From: a virus | Direction: 5' to 3' (one strand) | Length of the DNA stretch: 28,773 nucleotides | Virus record (IMG/VR): IMGVR_UViG_3300048839_000251 | Location: 1-28,773 of that record | Notes under the pieces: model-generated | Databases searched by the model: none | Told to the model about the DNA's origin: nothing | The model's input: only the letters and a program-made list of their open reading frames with translations | In this document: positions 1 to 5,032 of the stretch, in pieces | How positions within the stretch are numbered: the first letter of the stretch is position 1 | Layout of the letters: each line of letters starts with the position of its first letter | Translations under genes and position numbers: made by a program

Positions 1-6
1 GAAGAC

Positions 7-132
7 GCCTAACGTAGAGGTAACCGGCGCGCGGAGGCGAGGCGCCCTGGCCGCGAGGCGCAGGATAGACAACGAGCGCATCGCGGCCAGGGCGCCTTGC
101 CGTAGTGCGTCCGGTTGACCGACATGTTAGGC
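7..132 (+). other. attC-like site A (integron cassette recombination site)
   Basis: The element opens with GCCTAAC (7-13) and closes with GTTAGGC (126-132), which are exact reverse complements and fit the RYYYAAC/GTTRRRY core boxes of attC sites. Inside them lie unpaired spacers (GTAGA and GACAT), then GGTAACCGG against CCGGTTGACC, which pair except for one extra base, as the L boxes of attC do. The centre is a perfect 16-bp inverted repeat (41-56 with 81-96). The 126-bp length is within the usual attC range. The bases GAA GAC GCC TAA at the very edge look like the end of an upstream plus-strand gene whose stop lies in the left box, the usual cassette layout. No integron integrase is visible. 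An alternative is a phage-specific intergenic palindrome, but the paired boxes with extrahelical base argue for attC. Confidence 0.72.
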
Positions 133-159
133 GGCAACGAAACAATCTAGGAGAGCAAC

Positions 160-522
160 ATGGGAACGATGATTCAGCAATACCAAGGCGCCAAGCGCGA
201 ACACGACGAATGCGCCGCATGGGCTGGGATGATTGGCAGCAAGTATCACGGCGGCGGCGGCGGGATTGGCGAACTGACGTCGCTGCGCCTGATGAGTGGC
301 GAAGCCGCGCCGACCGTGTACCACCAGTACAGCGACGGCGCGAAGAACTACCACCACATGCCGGCCGCGCTGGCGCCGCACCTGGAGGCCGCGATCAAGG
401 CCCGATTCGGCGAACTGCTGGCTGACGCGCTGGAGCGCCAGAAAGCCGCGCTGAAGCAGGCTGCGGAGGCGGCCGTGAAGGAGCATGGCGAACTACTGAA
501 GGCGGCTGGTATTGCTGCCTAA
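160..522 (+). CDS. hypothetical cassette protein, 120 aa
   Basis: I do not recognise a named function. The start follows a good AGGAGAG ribosome binding site (149-155). The N-terminal half contains a glycine run (about residues 31-35) and a VYHQYSDGAKNYHHMP stretch; the C-terminal half (about 70-120) is alanine/glutamate/lysine-rich and likely a long helix or coiled coil. There is no signal peptide or membrane segment. Its TAA stop is the central TAA of the left box of attC-like site B, so the gene sits in a cassette bounded by sites A and B (about 127-622). I infer it is a real gene from the ribosome site, amino-acid composition and lack of a better frame; the function is unknown. Confidence 0.75.
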   Translation: MGTMIQQYQGAKREHDECAAWAGMIGSKYHGGGGGIGELTSLRLMSGEAAPTVYHQYSDGAKNYHHMPAALAPHLEAAIKARFGELLADALERQKAALKQAAEAAVKEHGELLKAAGIAA

Positions 523-628
523 CGCAAAGCTCACCGGCACGCAACGCGAGGACCGCACATGACAGAAGACACCACCACGCCAGCACCCAGCGAGCCCGTT
601 GCGGGTCCGGTGCAGCGACCTGTTGGGC
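517..628 (+). other. attC-like site B
   Basis: GCCTAAC (517-523) and GTTGGGC (622-628) form the outer boxes, pairing at six of seven positions plus one G-T. The inner boxes GCTCACCGG and CCGGTGCAGC pair with one extra base left out, as in site A, and the spacers (GCAAA, GACCT) do not pair. GCAACG and CGTTGC give further inner pairing. Length is 112 bp. The left box carries the stop codon of the preceding gene, and the variable centre carries the start codon and ribosome site of the next reading frame. Confidence 0.68.
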
Positions 629-816
629 GGCTGGAGCCGGAGCGCGACCAAGATGGCCAGCGAGGCAGCTACGGCTGCGCATGCGTGGCCGACTCGGCGC
701 GGCTGTGCACGCTGATTCGCTACGGCCGCGACATTGACGGCCACGAGCAGCACGACGACGACGACTGCGAGTGCTTGTGCCACCAGTGGAGAGGCGACGA
801 TGACTACCTGGGCTGA
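559..816 (+). CDS. Cys/Asp-rich small protein, 85 aa
   Basis: A GAGGA ribosome site precedes the ATG. Residues 1-30 are low-complexity (Thr/Pro/Arg). The C-terminal half holds a cluster of cysteines and histidines (about residues 40-78: CAC, then HEQHDDDDCECLCH), compatible with a small metal-binding fold; function unknown. The first 22 codons are encoded inside attC-like site B, so the frame crosses the expected recombination point at 622/623. Either the gene truly starts there, or a GTG at 685 is the native start and the N-terminus is an accident of cassette joining. The end overlaps the start of the next gene by 17 bases, which favours co-translation. Moderately sure it is real. Confidence 0.55.
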   Translation: MTEDTTTPAPSEPVAGPVQRPVGRLEPERDQDGQRGSYGCACVADSARLCTLIRYGRDIDGHEQHDDDDCECLCHQWRGDDDYLG

Positions 817-988
817 TGAGTACCTGACGCTGCTGGAAGACTGCGAGCGGCGAAGCGACAAGCTCTCCGATTGGGAGTGCGGCTTCGTGGACAGCCTGCA
901 GCGCCAGCTTTCTGAGGGCCGGCGCCCCACCGCGAAGCAGATCGAGACGCTCGACCGCGTGTGGGAGAAGGCGACGGCACGAGGATGA
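800..988 (+). CDS. small phage-type protein, 62 aa, unknown function
   Basis: The ATG at 800 follows GGAGAGGCGACG, a good ribosome site; an in-frame upstream ATG at 734 would add a threonine-rich stretch that is only the shadow of the overlapping gene. The protein is short, charged and helical, with a motif of the type KLSDWE-x-GF-x-DSL...LT/PTAKQIETLDRVW that I recall from small proteins of phage early regions, with no assigned function. It ends two bases before attC-like site C and is the second gene in its putative cassette (about 623-1040). Real with fairly high confidence; role unknown. Confidence 0.72.
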   Translation: MTTWADEYLTLLEDCERRSDKLSDWECGFVDSLQRQLSEGRRPTAKQIETLDRVWEKATARG

Positions 989-989
989 C

Positions 990-1046
990 GCCCAACGCAG
1001 AGCTGTGCGGCGTGCGCAGCACGTCCGAACGAGCGCCGGGTTATGC
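990..1046 (+). other. attC-like site C
   Basis: GCCCAAC (990-996) and GTTATGC (1040-1046) are the outer boxes; the second departs from GTTRRRY at one position. Inner boxes GCTGTGCGG and CCGAACGAGC pair imperfectly, again with one extra base. The centre CGTGC-GCA-GCACG is a perfect 5-bp stem with a three-base loop. At 57 bp it matches the short end of known attC sizes. This is the weakest match of the four, but position (just after a plus-strand stop) and form agree with the others. Confidence 0.6.
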
Positions 1047-1072
1047 CTCGGCGCCAAATACGGAGGAATGAC

Positions 1073-1234
1073 ATGGACCACCTGATTGACGACAGCGACC
1101 GGCTGAAGCCCTGCCCGTTTTGCGGCGCGGAAGCGGAAATTATCACGCTCGAAGGCGAGACGGACGAGCCGAGCGTCGGCGCTCAGTGCGTGCAATGCAC
1201 CAGCAGTGCAGCATGCAAGACCCGGTGCCAGTGA
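1073..1234 (+). CDS. Lar-like zinc-ribbon protein (restriction alleviation family), 53 aa
   Basis: The protein reads DRLKPCPFCGAEAEI near residues 8-22 and has a second Cys pair (CVQC) near residues 40-43, the CPxCG...CxxC zinc ribbon of the Lar_restr_allev family. Members of this family in Rac prophage and other phages modulate host type I restriction; here the role is inferred only from the ribbon. The ATG at 1073 has a GGAGGA site seven bases upstream, which decides the start. It begins 26 bases after attC-like site C and is the first of two overlapping genes in that cassette. Many unrelated small phage proteins share this ribbon, so the exact function is open. Confidence 0.7.
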   Translation: MDHLIDDSDRLKPCPFCGAEAEIITLEGETDEPSVGAQCVQCTSSAACKTRCQ

Positions 1235-1476
1235 AGGACAACCACCTGTCGTGCTGCCTGGGCGTGAAGGCGCGCGAGTGCCCGCACCTGCTGGCGCTGG
1301 AGAAGATCGAGCGTTGCACGCCCGAGGACGTGGACGCCGCGAAGGCTTGGACGTGCGCGGCGCACATCGTGAGCAAGGGCGGCGACTTCGCCAACGAGGG
1401 GTACATGCTGCGCGTCGATGACCGCATGTACTGGGACAACGTGTACGAAAGCCTCGCGCAGAGCGATGAGGGCTAA
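1213..1476 (+). CDS. cysteine-containing small phage-type protein, 87 aa
   Basis: Function not recognised. The N-terminal part has CC, C and H-x-x-A...C residues (LSCCLGVKARECPHLLAL) and the middle holds AKAWTCAAHIVSKGGD followed by NEGYMLRVDDRMYWDNVYES, a pattern I associate with small uncharacterised phage proteins. No ribosome site precedes ATG 1213; a GTG at 1231 overlaps the preceding stop as GTGA, the coupling used widely in this window, and may be the true start (81 aa). The TAA stop lies in the left box of attC-like site D. It shares a cassette with the Lar-like gene. Confidence 0.7.
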   Translation: MQDPVPVKDNHLSCCLGVKARECPHLLALEKIERCTPEDVDAAKAWTCAAHIVSKGGDFANEGYMLRVDDRMYWDNVYESLAQSDEG

Positions 1477-1536
1477 CGCAGAGGTAACCGGCAGACCCGG
1501 CTTGCCGGGGCTGTCCGGTTGAGTGACGGGTTAGGC
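1471..1536 (+). other. attC-like site D, between convergent genes
   Basis: GGCTAAC (1471-1477) and GTTAGGC (1530-1536) pair at six of seven positions. GGTAACCGG and CCGGTTGA repeat the inner boxes of site A, and the centre CCCGGC-TT-GCCGGG is a perfect hairpin. Sites A and D share a nearly identical left end (TAACG, one variable base, AGAGGTAACCGGC). The plus-strand gene on its left ends with TAA inside the left box, and the minus-strand gene on its right ends with TAA formed by the complement of the right box. Length 66 bp. It could also act as a bidirectional terminator, although there is no clear U tract. Confidence 0.68.
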
Positions 1537-1716
1537 GCCTGGTGGTAGTCGGAGCTTGGCTCGCCGCAGGTATGGGACAAGGCGCCCGAGCCTGTGCAAC
1601 GCGCGCAGCGTGGCCGCGTGCTCTGGATCGAGCCGGATTGTGCAGACCGGCGTTTCCCGCCGCTGCTCGGGCGGCACCGGCGGGCGCCCGATGCGCTTTC
1701 CGACGGTCCCGCTCAC
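1531..1716 (-). CDS. putative ribbon-helix-helix-type small protein, 61 aa
   Basis: GTG start overlapping the preceding stop as GTGA. The middle reads TPVCTIRLDPEHAATLRALHRLG, which resembles the beta-strand plus helix of ribbon-helix-helix DNA-binding proteins, after a basic proline-rich N-terminus (GKRIGRPPVPPEQRRE). Such a protein could bind DNA as a dimer and regulate nearby genes; this is inferred from pattern only. It is the last gene of a three-gene minus-strand set and its TAA stop is part of the right box of attC-like site D. Confidence 0.6.
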   Translation of the reverse strand: MSGTVGKRIGRPPVPPEQRRETPVCTIRLDPEHAATLRALHRLGRLVPYLRRAKLRLPPGA

Positions 1717-1955
1717 GGCTTGCTCGACAGCTTGGCCAGGCCGATGATCGCGTCAGCCAAGTCGGCGGTGCGATCCTCCGGGCTGAGCAGATCGAAGGCC
1801 ACGGACATGACGCGGTTGGCGTCGGCGGCGCCGCGCACAGGCAGGCCCATCGCGTGCAGAGCTGGTGCGGGCTTTGTCAGGGCCGCGACGGCGGCTTGGT
1901 AGACGACTTGCGCGCCATGCGCGCGGCACGCGGCGATGATGTCTTGCTCGGTCAT
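1713..1955 (-). CDS. hypothetical protein, 80 aa
   Basis: The ATG follows GAGGAG at good spacing. The sequence is helical and soluble, with no membrane segment or recognised motif; a stretch around LLSPEDRTADLADAIIGLAKL near the C-terminus looks like an amphipathic helix. It lies between two small minus-strand genes, 15 bases after the end of the one upstream and overlapping the RHH-like gene downstream, so the three are probably co-transcribed from the promoter near 2280. Function unknown. Confidence 0.65.
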   Translation of the reverse strand: MTEQDIIAACRAHGAQVVYQAAVAALTKPAPALHAMGLPVRGAADANRVMSVAFDLLSPEDRTADLADAIIGLAKLSSKP

Positions 1956-1970
1956 GCTGTGCTCCTCGGG

Positions 1971-2252
1971 TCAGCGGTAGACGCCAGTTTCGGCGCCGCG
2001 GTAGATGGCGGCAGTGCGGGCGCGGTATTGATGGTCGGCGATGTCGGCAGCGGACGGCTGCGGCGCATCGACGGTCTTGGTGTGGTTGACGTAGCCCAGC
2101 AACTCGCCGCGGCCGGCGGCGGCTGTGTCGCGCTTGGCCTTGGCAAACAGGCGGTCGTCGAACTTGGCTGGAGACGTGACGGACTCGACGGCGCCGCTCG
2201 GGCGACGGACGGTCAGGACGCTGTGGCTGTGGATTTCGAGGGTTTTGGTCAT
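1971..2252 (-). CDS. hypothetical protein, 93 aa
   Basis: First gene of the minus-strand trio, starting at an ATG preceded by GGAG. The N-terminal 30 residues look beta-rich (IHSHSVLTVRRPSGAVESV), followed by a charged helical part (FDDRLFAKAKRDTAAAGRGELLGY) and a tail ending in YRARTAAIYRGAETGVYR. I recall similar small proteins in phage early or accessory regions but none with a known function. The promoter-like sequence about 30 bases upstream and the palindrome CTGTAATACAG overlapping its -10 suggest the trio is regulated. Confidence 0.65.
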   Translation of the reverse strand: MTKTLEIHSHSVLTVRRPSGAVESVTSPAKFDDRLFAKAKRDTAAAGRGELLGYVNHTKTVDAPQPSAADIADHQYRARTAAIYRGAETGVYR

Positions 2253-2365
2253 TGCTGGCTCCGCGCTGTCGATGTGTTTACTGTAATACAGCCAAGGGCG
2301 CAGCGCAAGCCCGTATGCAGATTATTTTGTAACACGCGCAAGGCGCTTAACACGCTTTAGACCAA
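2253..2365. promoter_or_regulatory. divergent intergenic region with promoter and operator-like repeats
   Basis: The gap separates the minus-strand trio from a plus-strand gene and is AT-richer than its surroundings. On the minus strand TTGCGC (2303-2308) and TACAGT (2280-2285) are 17 bases apart and sit about 30 bases before the ATG at 2252. The 11-base palindrome CTGTAATACAG (2281-2291) overlaps this -10 and could be an operator. On the other side, AACACGC occurs twice as a direct repeat (2331-2337 and 2349-2355) 18 bases apart, in front of the plus-strand gene. Promoter function is inferred. Confidence 0.45.
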
Positions 2366-2596
2366 ATGGCCGACCTCGCCCAACACCTGCGCGCCCTTGC
2401 GCGCCACGCGCACGACGACCTCTCGATCGGCGACGAGGCAGCAGGCGAGATCGAGCGGCTGCAGCGGGCTCTGGCCGCCGAGCGCGAGCGCTGCGCGGCG
2501 ATCTGCGACGAGATCGGAGACCGCGCCTGGGAGCAGTGGCGGACCACAGCCGACCCCCTAGTCGCGCTGACCGAGTGGCTGCGCGAGGTCGGATAG
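2366..2596 (+). CDS. small coiled-coil-like phage protein, 76 aa
   Basis: The protein is helical and charged, with EIERLQRALAAERERCAAICDEIGDRAWEQW in the middle; the ERERCAAICDE motif is common in small phage proteins of unknown role. No clear ribosome site precedes the ATG, so the start is less certain, or the message may have a very short leader. It points away from the minus-strand trio and converges on the end of the late operon, overlapping the last late gene by 39 bases at their 3' ends. Confidence 0.6.
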   Translation: MADLAQHLRALARHAHDDLSIGDEAAGEIERLQRALAAERERCAAICDEIGDRAWEQWRTTADPLVALTEWLREVG

Positions 2597-2890
2597 CACA
2601 TCACGCGCCGTCTCTGCCGCGCGCAGCAGCTCCTCGTCGCTGACCGCGCCGCCCAGCGCGCGCGCCTGCAGCGCCTCGACGACGGCCTCGGCTGCGCGCC
2701 GGCCGGCGTCGATCTGGCGCACCAGCCGGTCGCGCTCGGCACGCTCGGCGCGCCGATCGCGCAGCACGTACTGCCGCGCCTCGTGCAGCGCAGCCCAGGC
2801 GATCATCAGCCGCGTGCGCAGGTCACGGCGCTGGCGTGCCCGGCGACGGGCCTGCAGCCAGTAGCGCAGGCGATCCCAGGCGCTGGGCAC
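2558..2890 (-). CDS. hypothetical coiled-coil protein, 110 aa, end of late operon
   Basis: GTG start two bases after the Rz stop, so it appears to be the last gene of the late transcript. The protein is very basic in its first 30 residues (RLRYWLQARRRARQRRDLRTRL) and strongly helical after that, with a probable coiled coil across about residues 40-75. There is no clear membrane segment. The 3' end overlaps the convergent plus-strand gene by 39 bases. A lysis accessory role is possible from position alone; function is not recognised. Confidence 0.5.
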   Translation of the reverse strand: MPSAWDRLRYWLQARRRARQRRDLRTRLMIAWAALHEARQYVLRDRRAERAERDRLVRQIDAGRRAAEAVVEALQARALGGAVSDEELLRAAETARDVLSDLAQPLGQRD

Positions 2891-2892
2891 GC

Positions 2893-3417
2893 CTACGGCC
2901 CCGGCGCGCTGGCAGCGAGCCCTGCGGCCCGCACGTAGGCCTGCAGGCCCTCTAGGCGGGCGCCGTCGTGGTCAGCAGCAGCTGCCACCGTCGATAGAGC
3001 TGCCGCACACTCTCGGACCACGACGGCGAGCCGTCCGGCGACAACGGAGGCGCCATCAGCTCGGCCGGCGGCGGAGGCAGCGTCACCGGACGCACAGGCG
3101 TTGGCAGCGTAGTCGGCGACCGCAGCGCGCAGCCGCTCGCCGTCATCGCGCAGAGCAGCAGCAGCGCGCTCGACGCGCGCGAGGCGGGATCGGGTCTCAT
3201 CGTAGGCTCTCCTGACGGCGGATGCGGTTGCGGCTTCGCTCGCTCGCGCTGCTGCTTCGGCGGCGGCGGTTGCCTCGGCTCGCTCGGCTCGCTGCGTGGC
3301 CTGCTCTGCTGCGGCCCGAGCCTCGCGGGTGTTGCGCCGCTCGGCGATGTTGGCCACGACAGCCAGCGCCAGCAGCAGGGCCAGCACGGCGGCGATGGTG
3401 GCGGCGATGCGGGTCAC
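2893..3417 (-). CDS. Rz: Rz-like inner-membrane spanin (DUF2514-type), 174 aa
   Basis: GTG start overlapping the endolysin stop as GTGA. Residues about 4-24 form one hydrophobic transmembrane segment (IAATIAAVLALLLALAVVAN), followed by a long alanine/arginine/glutamate coiled coil (about 25-105) and a C-terminal domain resembling DUF2514 spanins. Such proteins sit in the inner membrane, pair with an outer-membrane lipoprotein across the periplasm and fuse the membranes in the last step of lysis. The partner is encoded wholly inside this gene in another frame, the classic nested Rz/Rz1 arrangement. Confidence 0.85.
   Translation of the reverse strand: MTRIAATIAAVLALLLALAVVANIAERRNTREARAAAEQATQRAERAEATAAAEAAARASEAATASAVRRAYDETRSRLARVERAAAALRDDGERLRAAVADYAANACASGDAASAAGRADGASVVAGRLAVVVRECAAALSTVAAAADHDGARLEGLQAYVRAAGLAASAPGP
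2952..3200 (-). CDS. Rz1: Rz1-like outer-membrane spanin lipoprotein, nested in Rz, 82 aa
   Basis: The frame lies entirely within the Rz gene but in a different phase. Residues 12-24 give a short signal peptide ending in the lipobox ASGC, with Cys24 as the expected lipidated residue. The mature part is about 59 residues and proline-rich at first (TLPTPVRPVTLPPPPAELMAPP), as is usual for Rz1, ending in a short helix with QLYRRWQLLL. Location, lipobox and proline content together support the call. It would link to the C-terminus of Rz across the periplasm. Confidence 0.85.
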   Translation of the reverse strand: MRPDPASRASSALLLLCAMTASGCALRSPTTLPTPVRPVTLPPPPAELMAPPLSPDGSPSWSESVRQLYRRWQLLLTTTAPA

Positions 3418-3974
3418 GCTCCACCCTCCACGGACAGCGGCGCGCGCTTGCCCAGGCACAGATCGCGCTCGGCCTGCCGGCGCAGCCAGACGCCGTAGCA
3501 ATTGTTCGCTCGGACGCGGCAGTCGGTCAGCACGCCGCGGATGCGGACCTTGCTGTAGGCCGTGATGCGCTCGCAGGCCTGGGCCATCTTGCCGGCGCGG
3601 ATCAGATCGCCCAGGCACTCCGAGCGCGGCAGGCACGAGGCGCAGACGTTGGCCGCGCCCACGTTGTAGGCGAGGCTCGCCAGCGCGTCGTACTCGTGTT
3701 GCTGCAACTGCACGCCGGTGCGGCCGTATGTGCAGGCCAGCAGCTCGCGGCCGTGGCGCTCGATTGCCGTGCGCGTCAGCTCGTCGCACTGCGGCCGGGT
3801 GTACTGCGTGCCGATGGCCACGCCGCGCACGACGACGCCCGCGCAGACCGTGGGCACGCCGCCCACGTCGGCATAGACGCGCGTCTCGTTGCCCTCGCGC
3901 TCGACGATCCAGCCGACGAGGCCGACCGACGCGACGACGACGCCGCCGATGACGGCATTGCGCAGGCCGGGCAT
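3414..3974 (-). CDS. SAR endolysin, GH24 lysozyme family, 186 aa
   Basis: This is a muramidase that cuts the glycan chain of peptidoglycan. Glu27, Asp36 and Thr42 have exactly the E-8x-D-5x-T spacing of the T4-type catalytic triad (in EREGNETRVYADVGGVPT). Residues about 8-24 form a weak, glycine-rich hydrophobic segment directly before the catalytic Glu, typical of a signal-arrest-release anchor that tethers the enzyme inactive in the membrane until the holin collapses the potential. The protein has ten cysteines, which is high for its size and suggests disulphide control. ATG at 3974 overlaps the preceding stop (TGATG). Confidence 0.88.
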   Translation of the reverse strand: MPGLRNAVIGGVVVASVGLVGWIVEREGNETRVYADVGGVPTVCAGVVVRGVAIGTQYTRPQCDELTRTAIERHGRELLACTYGRTGVQLQQHEYDALASLAYNVGAANVCASCLPRSECLGDLIRAGKMAQACERITAYSKVRIRGVLTDCRVRANNCYGVWLRRQAERDLCLGKRAPLSVEGGA

Positions 3975-4438
3975 CAGTACGGCCCCCCAGGCGGTGGAGG
4001 TGGCGGAGGCGGAGCGTGCCCCGTCATCATCATCTTGACCGCCGCGTAGATCGAGGCGAGCCCCAGCAGCGGCGCCCCGATCCACATGATCACGCGGCGC
4101 GTGCGATCCACCCAGCGCAGCGCCGCGGCAATGTCGTCTGTCACGGCTGCCGACGACTCAAGCCGGGCACCGATGCCGTCCAGACGCTCAACGATGGTCG
4201 CCTGCGCGTCGGCCACAGCGAGCATTCCCTCGGCGAGCCGGTCGATGCGGTGCTCGATGTCCTGCATGCGTGCCTCCTGGCGTAGCCTGTGCTCGCGCGC
4301 TGCGGTCTGCTCGACGACGACGGCCGCGAGCTGCTCTGTCAGGTGCCGCTGGCCTGCGGCCACCGCGACGGCGGAGTGCTCCAGCTCGTCGACCCTCGCG
4401 CACAAGCCGGCGAAATCGGTGTCAAGCCCCATGGTCAT
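3974..4438 (-). CDS. XhlA/holin-like membrane protein with coiled coil and polyproline tail, 154 aa
   Basis: Residues about 15-110 form a long coiled coil; residues about 116-138 (VIMWIGAPLLGLASIYAAVKMM) are the only membrane segment, followed by a short tail of eight consecutive prolines and GGPY. This layout resembles haemolysin XhlA-like or single-pass holin-type proteins of lysis cassettes. Position directly upstream of the endolysin supports a lysis role, as holin or accessory; the family is not certain. The ATG overlaps the preceding stop as ATGA; a second ATG two codons on is an equally possible start. Confidence 0.6.
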   Translation of the reverse strand: MTMGLDTDFAGLCARVDELEHSAVAVAAGQRHLTEQLAAVVVEQTAAREHRLRQEARMQDIEHRIDRLAEGMLAVADAQATIVERLDGIGARLESSAAVTDDIAAALRWVDRTRRVIMWIGAPLLGLASIYAAVKMMMTGHAPPPPPPPPGGPY

Positions 4439-4707
4439 GCTCCGTCGTCGTCGTCGTGCGTGCCGCCGAACTCGGGCCGCAGCGCGTACTCGGTGCGCCA
4501 CGTGCCGCGCTGCCCTGGGACCGGCTGTCGCTCGCGCGAAAGCAGCAGTCCGCAGTCCTCCCACGTGCGCAGCCACGCCGACGCGGTGGCCGTCTGTACG
4601 CCCAGCTCTTCGGCCGCCTCGGCGCGCGTGACCCACTCGGTGCGCGTGCGCTTGAGCAGGTCTGCCGCCATCGCTGCCGCCAGGACGCTCTTGGGGTGCG
4701 GCTTCAT
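4435..4707 (-). CDS. small helix-turn-helix protein, 90 aa
   Basis: A recognisable helix-turn-helix or winged-helix core spans about residues 25-60 (TEWVTRAEAAEELGVQTATASAWLRTWEDCGLL), followed by a beta-wing-like part with RGTWRTEYAL and an acidic tail of four aspartates. It probably binds DNA, perhaps regulating late or lysis genes. The ATG overlaps the end of the upstream gene. Reading straight through from the upstream start gives a 193-residue fusion with an arginine-rich linker; I reject that as a frame artefact (see the frameshifted gene). Confidence 0.65.
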   Translation of the reverse strand: MKPHPKSVLAAAMAADLLKRTRTEWVTRAEAAEELGVQTATASAWLRTWEDCGLLLSRERQPVPGQRGTWRTEYALRPEFGGTHDDDDGA

Positions 4708-5016
4708 CGGTCGCCCTCCTCGCTCAGCAGCGCCGCGCCCACGTCGGCCGCGGTGCGCGCGGCGATGGCCACGGCGCGCAGGTAGCGCATGCACTCGCGC
4801 GTCTGCTTCCGGCGTCATGTCCGTCCGCGCGCTGTGCGCGAGCTGGTAGTAGGCGACGCCCGCGCCCGGCGCGTAGTCGATCTCGATCAGCCGCCCCAGC
4901 GCCAGCAGCACCGGCGGGCGCTGCGTCAGCTCCACGGTCACGCCGGCATGCTTGGCGATGCCACGGCCTTGCGCGGCACACCACCACAGCCGCGTGCGAT
5001 GCAGGTCGTCTGACAT
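4704..5016 (-). pseudogene. hypothetical gene interrupted by a one-base frameshift (103 aa if repaired)
   Basis: The ATG at 5016 has GGAGG seven bases upstream. The first 70 residues (to TDMTPE) look like normal protein. Continuing in frame gives arginine/alanine-rich shadow sequence, whereas skipping one base at about 4806 gives QTRECMRYLRAVAIAARTA and a natural ending (LLSEEGDR) whose TGA overlaps the next ATG as ATGA, the coupling style of the whole operon. So a single inserted base near 4806 most likely breaks the gene. It may be real decay, an assembly error or, less likely, programmed frameshifting. An isolated restart at ATG 4790 would give only 28 residues. Function unknown. Confidence 0.65.
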
Positions 5017-5032
5017 TTCATCGCCTCCTCGA

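Noticed and set aside
395-1195. Minus-strand frames of 217 and 266 codons across the cassette region
   Set aside because: They run through palindromic attC-like sites and have shadow composition; plus-strand genes have ribosome sites and plausible products.
4435-5016. Single 193-residue gene reading through from the tail-tip side into the HTH protein
   Set aside because: The middle is an arginine-rich linker typical of the wrong frame; two genes with a one-base shift explain both ends better.
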